Shown here: piece after piece, positions 6,810 through 12,286 of the stretch | How positions within the stretch are numbered: position 1 is the stretch's first letter | How the letters are laid out: each line of letters begins with the position of its first letter | Source: Candidatus Tagabacteria bacterium CG09_land_8_20_14_0_10_41_14 | GTDB taxonomy: Bacteria > Patescibacteriota > Minisyncoccia > JAHISW01 > Tagabacteraceae | Length of the DNA stretch: 12,448 nt | Reading direction: 5' to 3' | Assembly: GCA_002774055.1 (NCBI GenBank) | Contig: PEZL01000019.1 | Coordinates: 1-12,448, forward strand | The notes under the pieces: generated by a model | The model's input: only the letters and a program-made list of their open reading frames with translations | Told to the model about the DNA's origin: nothing | Databases searched by the model: none | Program-made: the position numbers and the translations under genes

Positions 6810-7184
6810 ATGAGAAAGTTGGGGCGATCAGAATTTGAGAAGCTTGTGGAAAAGGGAATAAGGGCGATTCCGGAAAAGTTTTTGTTGAAACTGGAAAATG
6901 TCGCGATTGTTGTGGAGGATGAATCAGGCCCAACTCAAAATCTTTTGGGTTTGTACGAAGGGGTGCCGCAGACGCTTCGCGGCGTGAATTACGGTTCGGT
7001 TTTGCCCGACAAAATAACTATTTTTCAAGGAACGATTGAGGAAGAGGCGGTTAACGAAAAAGATATTGAGGAAATAGTGAAAAACACTGTTTGGCATGAG
7101 ATTGCCCATCACTTTGGAATGGACGAGGCCGAGGTGCGCCGGCTGGAAATTAAAAGGCGCGAAATCCGGCGGACAAAGCCGTAA
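6810..7184 (+). CDS. Small zincin-type metallopeptidase family protein (PF06262-like)
   Basis: A 124-residue protein with zinc motif HEIAHHFGMDE (His96, Glu97, His100, Asp105), matching the HExxHxxGxxD/E arrangement of the short bacterial metallopeptidase family once called DUF1025. The opening SEFEKLVEKGIRAIPEKF and the GLYEGVP segment (about 47-53) also fit that family, and the length is typical. No signal peptide, so cytoplasmic. Substrates are unknown for the family as far as I know. TATTAT (6799-6804) ends five bases before the ATG and there is no Shine-Dalgarno, so the gene probably has its own leaderless transcript besides possible read-through from the permease, 15 bases upstream. Catalytic residues are intact. 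Confidence 0.85.
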   Translation: MRKLGRSEFEKLVEKGIRAIPEKFLLKLENVAIVVEDESGPTQNLLGLYEGVPQTLRGVNYGSVLPDKITIFQGTIEEEAVNEKDIEEIVKNTVWHEIAHHFGMDEAEVRRLEIKRREIRRTKP

Positions 7185-7255
7185 TTAAAACATAGCGATA
7201 TGATTTTAAATTTGGTATTATTGCATTATTATACAAGGTCGAGTTTACACAAAAA

Positions 7256-7261
7256 TATAAT
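7256..7261 (+). promoter_or_regulatory. Perfect -10 for the DUF5667 gene, leaderless-type
   Basis: A consensus TATAAT ends five bases (CAATT) before the ATG at 7267, so transcription should begin at or next to the start codon. No matching -35 at 16-18 bases is obvious. TATTAT at 7227-7232 is a possible second, upstream -10. Confidence 0.6.
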
Positions 7262-7266
7262 CAATT

Positions 7267-8508
7267 ATGAGTAAATTTATATCAGTAAGTTTGTTAGGTG
7301 TAATGCTTTTAGGCGGGATTGCTTCGGCGCAAACCCCTGAACTTCCTTCCGCTGGCATAACACCCGGAAGCCCGTTTTTCTTCCTTGACCGCTTCTTTGA
7401 GAACATAGGAACATTCTTTACTTTTGGCGATGCTAAAAAAGCCCAGCGTTTTGTTGCTCTCGCGGAAGAACGTTTGTCAGAAACTAAGGTTTTAGCTGAA
7501 CGCGGAGATAACAATGCTGAGTTGGCTTCAGATCTTTACGAAGAGCAGTTCGCAAAAGCAAAAGAAAGAGCAGAGAGGTCAGGCAATGAAAATGCTCTTG
7601 CTCGCGTAACCGAGGCAACCAGCAAGCACTTTACAGTGCTTGAGGAAGTAATTGAGCGAGTTCCCGAACAAGCAAAAGCGTCTATGCAAAGAGCTCTTGA
7701 AAATTCCAAGCAAGGGCAAATATCCGCGCTTCGGGCGCTTTCAGGAGTGAATCCGGAACGCGGCGTTGAAGCCGGAGCCAATGCGGCAAAAGAGATTGCC
7801 CAACAGGCTCGAATGCAGGCAAGCGAAAGAAAAATAGAGGCCCTGGAACAAAAACTTCAGCATTTTGAAGGAGTGTTTAACTCCTTTGCAAACGCTCCGC
7901 AAGGCCGTGTTGATGTTGAGTCGAAATTTAGCGAAAGGATGACGGAAATCGTCAGTGAATTGGACGAGGCAGGCGATGAGGCAAAAGGCACCGGCATAAG
8001 CGTTCAAGCCGGTCTGGTCAAAAGAGTGAAAGACAAAGTCATTGACAGCCAGTTATCTTCCCTTAGGGAGCTTATGAAAGAAAACCCGGAAAAAGCGGTT
8101 GAGATATTCGCCAATGCCGCGGAAGGCCGTTTAAATGCTGCTAAAAGAGACACTGAAGAAAGGAACGGCGAGGCGACAGAAGAGAGTTTGGAAGATTACA
8201 ATAAATATGCCGAATTCGGCCAGCAAATTTCCATCATGGCAGAAGGTATACGCACTGGAGATGTTACTGTTGAGGAATTGGTAGAAAAAGCCACTTCTCA
8301 TCATATCCAAGTGCTTGAAGATGTCCGGCAAAAACTTCCGGTGCGAGCACAGCAGGAATTTCAGCGCGCAGTAGATAATGCAAGCAGAGTGCAAGAACAA
8401 AGACCAGCAAGCCCCGATTCTATGCAGCAGCCATTTATGCGGCAGCCATTGCAAACAGAGCCGCAAACGCCCGGCATGCCGGAGCAGACAACCGGCAAAA
8501 AACCGTAA
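7267..8508 (+). CDS. Secreted DUF5667-domain protein built of about three helical repeats
   Basis: The 413-residue product begins with a signal peptide (about 1-21, cleavage likely after ASA). The DUF5667 hallmark follows: LPSAGITPGSPFFFLDRFFENIGTFFTF split over residues 26-53. Residues 57-375 are highly charged helix. Three units of about 112 residues can be drawn: NPERGVE (162-168) recurs as NPEKAVE (273-279), and ATSKHFTVLEEV (117-128) recurs as ATSHHIQVLEDV (342-353), two unit lengths later. The C-terminus (about 376-413) is a Pro/Gln-rich low-complexity tail. The protein is likely extracytoplasmic. The function of DUF5667 is not known to me; it is common in Patescibacteria surface-type proteins. 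There is no catalytic motif. It has its own leaderless-type promoter. Confidence 0.85.
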   Translation: MSKFISVSLLGVMLLGGIASAQTPELPSAGITPGSPFFFLDRFFENIGTFFTFGDAKKAQRFVALAEERLSETKVLAERGDNNAELASDLYEEQFAKAKERAERSGNENALARVTEATSKHFTVLEEVIERVPEQAKASMQRALENSKQGQISALRALSGVNPERGVEAGANAAKEIAQQARMQASERKIEALEQKLQHFEGVFNSFANAPQGRVDVESKFSERMTEIVSELDEAGDEAKGTGISVQAGLVKRVKDKVIDSQLSSLRELMKENPEKAVEIFANAAEGRLNAAKRDTEERNGEATEESLEDYNKYAEFGQQISIMAEGIRTGDVTVEELVEKATSHHIQVLEDVRQKLPVRAQQEFQRAVDNASRVQEQRPASPDSMQQPFMRQPLQTEPQTPGMPEQTTGKKP

Positions 8509-8514
8509 TCTTGG

Positions 8515-8646
8515 TCAGTTTTCGTTTAAGTGATTCTTAATCATTTTCGTCAGTTCTTCAACGTGGTTTTTCTTGTCGTGTTCCATTTTTTCCCAAAACT
8601 TGCCGCACTCATCGCAGTCGCCGGCGTCTTTTTTAGATTTTAACAC
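8515..8646 (-). CDS. Tiny CxxC protein, 43 aa
   Basis: The reverse strand from GTG (8646-8644) to TGA (8517-8515) encodes 43 residues. It has a CDECGKFWEKMEHDKKNH core (Cys10 and Cys13) followed by a helix VEELTKMIKNHLNEN. The sharp composition (CxxC, then His/Lys/Glu-rich helix) looks like selected protein sequence rather than chance, and the segment is otherwise an unexplained 175-base gap. The two Cys plus nearby His could bind a metal. No family is recognised. It converges on the DUF5667 gene with a six-base gap and diverges from uppP. The GTG start is chosen because an in-frame TAA lies eight codons upstream and no ATG precedes the Cys pair. Confidence 0.5.
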   Translation of the reverse strand: MLKSKKDAGDCDECGKFWEKMEHDKKNHVEELTKMIKNHLNEN

Positions 8647-8668
8647 GCTTTTGGGTATTTGAAAAAAA

Positions 8669-8677
8669 TGTTAAACT
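8669..8677 (+). promoter_or_regulatory. uppP extended -10, leaderless-type
   Basis: TG (8669-8670), one base, then TAAACT (8672-8677), four of six consensus matches, ends six bases before the uppP ATG. On the other strand the same bases contain TAACAT (8673-8668), which could serve the small minus-strand gene. Confidence 0.45.
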
Positions 8678-8683
8678 AAAAAA

Positions 8684-9448
8684 ATGGCGGAAGGTTTTAT
8701 TTTGGGAATTATACAGGGGATAACGGAGTGGCTTCCCGTGAGTTCGGAAGGTATTTTAACCTTGGTGGGAATAAAGATTTTCGGAAGAAGCTTGGCCGGT
8801 TCGGTTTCAATGGCGATTTTTCTGCATATGGGAACATTTTTTTCAGCCCTGATTTATTTTAGAAAAGATGTAGTAAAAATTTTCCGGCCGGAAAATAAGA
8901 AAATTCTTCGTTTTCTGGTTTTGTCGTCTTTGGTTACGGCGGCCGTTGCCGCGCCATTGTTGTTTTTTGCGATGGATTATTTTAGTGAAATTTCTCTCGT
9001 GTTTATTGTGGCCTTTGTTGGCTTGATGCTGGTTTTTACCGGCCTTGCTCAATTTAAAAAACCGGAAACTTATTTTAGAAACGCTTTTGACTTAAAAAAT
9101 AAAGATGGATTGGTCGCGGGTGTCTGGCAGGGGCTGGCGGTTCTGCCCGGCATTTCACGTTCCGGATTCACGATCGCAGTTTTGCTTTTGAGAAAATTTA
9201 GGGATTCTGAAGCACTGCGTTTGAGTTTTTTAATGAGTTTGCCGGTTGTTTTGGGAGCCAATGCTGTTTTGGCATTGAAGGGATTTACTTTGTCTTTAGG
9301 TTTTGGCTCTTCGGTGGCCGCCCTTTTAACGGCTTTTGTTGTTGGTTTTTTAACAATCGGTGCCCTTTTAAAAATCAGCCGGAAAATTAATTTTGGGTGG
9401 TTTGCCATTTTTTTTGGAGTTCTAACTTTGTTGAGTTTATTGGTTTAA
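8684..9448 (+). CDS. uppP: Undecaprenyl-diphosphatase UppP/BacA family
   Basis: An integral membrane phosphatase that converts undecaprenyl diphosphate to the monophosphate, recycling the lipid carrier for wall and surface polymers; this class also gives bacitracin resistance. The 254-residue, roughly eight-helix protein shows motif 1 as QGITEWLPVSSEGIL (residues 11-25) and motif 2 as LPGISRSGFTIA (154-165), with Arg159 as the conserved arginine. The segment LHMGTFFSALIYFRKDV (47-63) is also typical. The oddity is in motif 1: the usual S-[ST]-G-H is SSEGI, so the conserved His (His30 in E. coli) is Ile24. As I recall, archaeal UppP-like proteins use a similar WLPVSSEG form. It is therefore a family member with a variant active site; activity is probable but unproven. 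Confidence 0.9.
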   Translation: MAEGFILGIIQGITEWLPVSSEGILTLVGIKIFGRSLAGSVSMAIFLHMGTFFSALIYFRKDVVKIFRPENKKILRFLVLSSLVTAAVAAPLLFFAMDYFSEISLVFIVAFVGLMLVFTGLAQFKKPETYFRNAFDLKNKDGLVAGVWQGLAVLPGISRSGFTIAVLLLRKFRDSEALRLSFLMSLPVVLGANAVLALKGFTLSLGFGSSVAALLTAFVVGFLTIGALLKISRKINFGWFAIFFGVLTLLSLLV

Positions 9449-9461
9449 TTTAATTTTTAAC

Positions 9462-9908
9462 ATGGAAATAAAAAGCAGCGCTTTTGGGCATAACGGAGAT
9501 ATTCCGTCTAAATATACTTGCGACGGGGAAGACATAAATCCTCCTTTTGTTGTCGGGGATTTGCCGGAAAACACAAAGAGTTTGGTTTTGATTATGGATG
9601 ACCCGGATGCCACGGCCGGTATTACTTTTGACCATTGGATTATGTGGAATATTTCTCCGGAAAAAGGGGAGGTAGGAGAGAACGATGTTCCCTCGGGAGC
9701 CCTGCAGGGGCTTACCGGTTTTGGCAAAAATAAATACGGCGGGCCTTGTCCACCCCGAGGAAATGCCAGCCACAGATATATGTTTAAGTTTTACGCTTTG
9801 GATATCATGCTTGATTTGCCTGAAGGTTCAAAAAAGAGTGATGTTGAAAACGCGATGCAGGACCATGTTTTAGAACAAGCTACAATAATCGGTCTTTACG
9901 GAAGATAA
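9462..9908 (+). CDS. YbhB/YbcL family (PEBP, Raf kinase inhibitor-like) protein
   Basis: A 148-residue single-domain protein of the phosphatidylethanolamine-binding-protein fold. Signature segments are MDDPDA (45-50), DHWIMWNI (57-64), GGPCPP (93-98) and HRYMFKFYALD (104-114), which build the conserved anion-binding pocket. There is no signal peptide, so it is likely cytoplasmic. The biological role of bacterial YbhB/YbcL proteins is poorly defined. Length matches the family. The ATG lies 13 bases after the uppP stop with no Shine-Dalgarno; TAATTT (9451-9456) ends five bases upstream as a weak possible -10, and co-transcription with uppP is equally possible. All conserved motifs are intact. 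Confidence 0.93.
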   Translation: MEIKSSAFGHNGDIPSKYTCDGEDINPPFVVGDLPENTKSLVLIMDDPDATAGITFDHWIMWNISPEKGEVGENDVPSGALQGLTGFGKNKYGGPCPPRGNASHRYMFKFYALDIMLDLPEGSKKSDVENAMQDHVLEQATIIGLYGR

Positions 9909-9914
9909 TGGGTG

Positions 9915-9923
9915 TGCTATTGT
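9915..9923 (+). promoter_or_regulatory. Extended -10 before the membrane-protein gene
   Basis: TG (9915-9916), one base, then TATTGT (9918-9923) ends seven bases before ATG 9931. It fits the leaderless layout seen elsewhere in the window. No -35 is apparent. Confidence 0.45.
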
Positions 9924-9930
9924 TTTTTCC

Positions 9931-10386
9931 ATGGAAAACGAGTTAACGCATAAAAATTATTTGTCGCGGATTTTTAGCTTTTATTTCGCGCCGGTTTGGC
10001 AGTCGGCTCTAACTATTTTATACCTGCTTTTCTTTTTGTATTTCGCCGTTTTTTACGTGGGGAACGTGTGGCTGGCTCTCAAATTTATATGGTATACCAT
10101 TATCAATTCCGGCGCGCTTTTGGGGCTTTCTTATCTTTTTTGGGGAGTCATATTTTTAATAACCCTTATCATTCCTTTTTCAATCAGTTTATACTCTATG
10201 CTTCTTTTCTATGAGATTTGGCATAAAAACTGGGAGAAAAAGCTAAAGATGTTTGGCACTGTTTTAATCATTCTTTTGGTTCCGCTGATTATCGTTGTCA
10301 TAGATGAAATACTCCGTGTGGTTGTAGGGCAGGATGTTTTGTCTGTTTTTGTCTCGGAACATAATCTAAATCTTACCGGTGATTAA
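9931..10386 (+). CDS. Hypothetical membrane protein, three to four helices
   Basis: The 151-residue product has a polar N-terminus (about 1-20) and strongly hydrophobic segments at about 23-45, 57-95 (long enough for two close spans) and 107-132, with basic stretches between them (HKNWEKKLK, 98-106). The C-terminal tail is short and polar. No motif or family is recognised. It lies between the PEBP gene and an FN3 membrane-anchored protein, both in the same direction, with a 22-base gap upstream and 23 bases downstream. The start is supported by an extended -10 seven bases upstream; there is no Shine-Dalgarno. It could partner the FN3 protein at the membrane, but only proximity suggests this. 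Confidence 0.75.
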   Translation: MENELTHKNYLSRIFSFYFAPVWQSALTILYLLFFLYFAVFYVGNVWLALKFIWYTIINSGALLGLSYLFWGVIFLITLIIPFSISLYSMLLFYEIWHKNWEKKLKMFGTVLIILLVPLIIVVIDEILRVVVGQDVLSVFVSEHNLNLTGD

Positions 10387-10392
10387 TTTTTG

Positions 10393-10401
10393 TGATATAA
10401 T
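10393..10401 (+). promoter_or_regulatory. Perfect extended -10 of the FN3 protein gene
   Basis: TG (10393-10394), one base, then consensus TATAAT (10396-10401) ends eight bases before ATG 10410. It begins within seven bases of the previous stop codon, so this gene has its own promoter and a leader of about zero to two bases. Confidence 0.6.
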
Positions 10402-10409
10402 TACCGTAT

Positions 10410-10964
10410 ATGAGGAAAGATAAATATTTGGTGGCGCTTATTGTTTTTGGCGCGCTTGTGATTACTTCTTTTGTTTTTTTGCAGGCCCCGGCTTCTTCCG
10501 GAGATAAAATGGCGGCCAATGTGATTGTTGAGCAGTTGCGGGAACAAATAAATTCACTTTGGCAAAGGGTAGGTGAATTGAGATTAAAAATCCAGAATAT
10601 TAATGAGCGCCAAAAAGCGGAAGAAAATGTGTTAAATCCTTTGGATGCCAAGCCGCCTGTTTTGAACAATTTAGAACCGGAGCACATCACTTCTGATTCA
10701 GCGGTGATTACATGGGGAACGGACGAACTTTCAACCAGCGAGGTTATTTACGCTGATGAGTATGTCCAGAAATACGTTGAGAATAAGAAAAAGATGATGA
10801 CCGTTGATCTCGAATTGGTCACTTTCCATGAAGTGCTGATAAGCGGTTTAAAGCCGAATACGAAATATTATTATTATGTTTCTTCAACGGATGCTAACGC
10901 TAACTATTCATTGAGTAATACCCATACGATCGTTACGCTTCCTCAAGAGCGAGCCGGGCATTAA
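10410..10964 (+). CDS. Membrane-anchored coiled-coil / fibronectin type III protein
   Basis: The 184-residue product has an N-terminal membrane anchor (about 7-25), a coiled-coil segment (about 36-73, VEQLREQINSLWQRVGELRL) and one fibronectin type III-like beta-sandwich (about 82-177). In the latter, SDSAVITWGTDELSTSEVIY and LISGLKPNTKYYYYVSSTD are the classic B/C-strand and F-strand segments. The likely topology is a short cytoplasmic start with everything else outside. The coiled coil suggests oligomers holding the sandwich away from the membrane. The sandwich also resembles the N-terminal domain of purple acid phosphatases, but no catalytic domain follows, so a binding or adhesive role is more likely. 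The last 32 bases overlap the convergent htrA 3' end. Confidence 0.85.
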   Translation: MRKDKYLVALIVFGALVITSFVFLQAPASSGDKMAANVIVEQLREQINSLWQRVGELRLKIQNINERQKAEENVLNPLDAKPPVLNNLEPEHITSDSAVITWGTDELSTSEVIYADEYVQKYVENKKKMMTVDLELVTFHEVLISGLKPNTKYYYYVSSTDANANYSLSNTHTIVTLPQERAGH

Positions 10965-11997
10965 TTTTCTTTTTGTTTCTTAAAATTTCCAGTTCAATTT
11001 TGTCTCCCACGCCATGAGAGGATAAAATATCTTCCAGTGTTTCGTTTTCGGTAATTTTTTTGTTGTTGCAGGTTAAAATAATATCAAATTCTTTTAAGCC
11101 GGCTTTGTCCGAAGCGCTGCCCGGGATTATCGCGGTATCACCCGGAATGCCTTCGTTTATGATAAGCGCGCCGTGGTCCAGAGGAAGGCCGAATTGCTCC
11201 TGAATTTTTTTATTTAAAACAAGGTATCGTATTCCCAAAAACGGCCGTCTTATTCTTCCATGGATTTTGATTTCTTCTAAATCTTTTTTGGCTCTGTCTA
11301 TAGGAATGGCAAAGCCGATGTTTTGCGCGCCGAATACAATGGCTGCGTTAATGCCTATGGCTTTGCCGTTCAAGTCTACCAAGGGTCCGCCGGAATTGCC
11401 CGGGTTTACCGCGGCGTCTGTTTGTATCAGCCCTCTTAGCCGTTCATGGCGGCCGCTCATGTCGGTGGCGGCGCTTATCAGGCGTGAAAGGCCGGAAACA
11501 ATGCCGGTTGAGATTGTGTTTTGAAATTGCCCTAACGCGTTGCCGATTGCTATAACCGACTGGCCGAGTTTAAGATTTTGCGCGCTGCCCAGTTCAACGG
11601 CGGGCAGGTTTAGATTGGGGGTTTTTATTTTTAAAACAGCCAGGTCGTTAATTTTATCGCGGGCAATGATTTCGCTTTCGTATTTTTTGCCATCAGAGGT
11701 AATTATTGTGTAGTCGGCGTCGGGTTCGCTAATAACATGTCTGTTGGTTAAAACAATTCCGTCCGGGCTGACAATGAATCCGGAACCGCCTCCGATTTGC
11801 ACCCTGCCTTTTTCGTCTTACGGCACCTGTTCAAGCCGCGATTCAATTTCCTCCGGGTTTATGGGGATGCCCAGCCGATATGATTCGGAAAGCAGTTGTT
11901 CGCTCAATTCCTCCAGTTCTTTGGAAACGGCGACACTTACCACTGCCGGTAAAACCTTTTCCACTGTTTTTATTATCGTTTGTTCGTAAGTTAGCAT
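10933..11997 (-). pseudogene. htrA: HtrA/DegP-type serine protease with PDZ, interrupted by in-frame TAA
   Basis: ATG at 11997-11995 opens a frame encoding MLTYEQTIIKTVEKVLPAV and on to LEQVP, 59 residues in all, then TAA (11820-11818). The same frame resumes DEKGRVQIGGGSGFIVS and runs to TAA at 10935-10933. Both sides clearly belong to one HtrA protein (355 codons). The catalytic triad lies wholly after the stop: His in TNRHVI (codon 87), Asp in INDLAVL (118) and Ser in NPGNSGGP (202). One PDZ domain fills the last 100 or so residues. GTG at 11802-11800 could restart a 289-residue protein lacking the first barrel strand; AAGG lies upstream of it at a short distance. No signal peptide is seen. 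Explanations: nonsense mutation, sequencing error, re-initiation or readthrough. Confidence 0.85.
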
Positions 11998-12012
11998 GAT
12001 TTTTAAGGGTTT

Positions 12013-12047
12013 ATCCCGTTAGAAGACCCCGTGTCTTCTAACGGGAT
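12013..12047. repeat. Perfect 15-bp hairpin in the htrA leader
   Basis: ATCCCGTTAGAAGAC (12013-12027) and its exact complement (12033-12047) flank a CCCGT loop. It ends 15 bases before the htrA ATG and would lie within the htrA mRNA leader if transcription starts near 12062. No T-run follows on the minus strand. It could be a protein operator, an mRNA structure or a dispersed palindrome. It differs from the CIRCE heat-shock operator. Confidence 0.7.
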
Positions 12048-12068
12048 TTATTTTAATAATCATTATTT

Positions 12069-12077
12069 ATAATAGCA
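12069..12077 (-). promoter_or_regulatory. htrA extended -10, back-to-back with a plus-strand TATAAT
   Basis: Read on the minus strand, TG-C-TATTAT (12077 to 12069) is an extended -10; transcription would start near 12062, giving a leader of about 65 bases that contains the hairpin at 12013-12047. On the plus strand the overlapping TATAAT (12068-12073) points the other way, so the site may be a bidirectional promoter. Confidence 0.45.
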
Positions 12078-12132
12078 CAGAATTTCTAATAAAAAAATTA
12101 AAAAAATCTTGGAAGAGGTATTAGCTTTTTTG

Positions 12133-12166
12133 TACTATAACTTGTCCGACCGGACAAGTTATAGTA
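12133..12166. repeat. 34-base palindrome, candidate operator
   Basis: TACTATAACTTGTCCG (12133-12148) is followed by AC and then its exact 16-base complement (12151-12166). This is near-perfect dyad symmetry with a central CCGACCGG. A two-base loop is too tight for an RNA hairpin without opening inner pairs, so a dimeric DNA-binding protein site or a dispersed palindromic element is more likely. It lies between the htrA and rtcB promoters. Confidence 0.75.
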
Positions 12167-12175
12167 TGACCATGA

Positions 12176-12196
12176 TTGATTATTGATTATTGGTTA
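12176..12196 (+). repeat. Triple 7-base tandem repeat
   Basis: TTGATTA (12176-12182), TTGATTA (12183-12189) and TTGGTTA (12190-12196) run head to tail, and the last overlaps a TATAAT at 12195-12200. The repeats sit where upstream promoter or activator contacts would be. They may be binding half-sites or simple slippage. Confidence 0.5.
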
Positions 12197-12274
12197 TAAT
12201 GATTTGTTGTTTTGGTTTAACGGCAAATATTCTTGTGTTGGCGAGCATTATATTTTTGGAATACAAAATTGAGG

Positions 12275-12280
12275 TATAAT
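12275..12280 (+). promoter_or_regulatory. Perfect -10 of rtcB, leaderless-type
   Basis: Consensus TATAAT ends six bases before the ATG at 12287, predicting transcription from the start codon or within a base of it. No -35 at normal spacing is clear. The TATAAT at 12195-12200 could give a second, longer transcript. Confidence 0.6.
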
Positions 12281-12286
12281 AAAAAG

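Larger units (their letters stand above)
11998..12286. other. Divergent htrA-rtcB intergenic region
   Basis: These 289 AT-rich bases separate the divergent htrA and rtcB starts. They hold, in order, a 15-bp hairpin (12013-12047), back-to-back -10 elements (12068-12077), an A-rich stretch, a 34-base palindrome (12133-12166), a triple 7-base tandem repeat (12176-12196) and two TATAAT boxes (12195-12200, 12275-12280). A 26-codon frame at 12199-12279 is hydrophobic but weakly supported. No RNA gene is recognised. The density of symmetrical elements suggests a regulatory region. Confidence 0.6.

Noticed and set aside
11818..11820. Alternative genetic code explaining the stop inside htrA
   Set aside because: The codon is TAA, not the TGA reassigned in some Patescibacteria, and TAA ends many other genes in this window.
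12013..12047. CIRCE heat-shock operator upstream of htrA
   Set aside because: CIRCE has TTAGCACTC arms with a nine-base spacer; this repeat has different arms and a five-base spacer.
12199..12279. 26-codon hydrophobic ORF upstream of rtcB
   Set aside because: Its ATG overlaps a TATAAT box, its stop overlaps the rtcB -10, and there is no Shine-Dalgarno; AT-rich sequence easily yields such frames.
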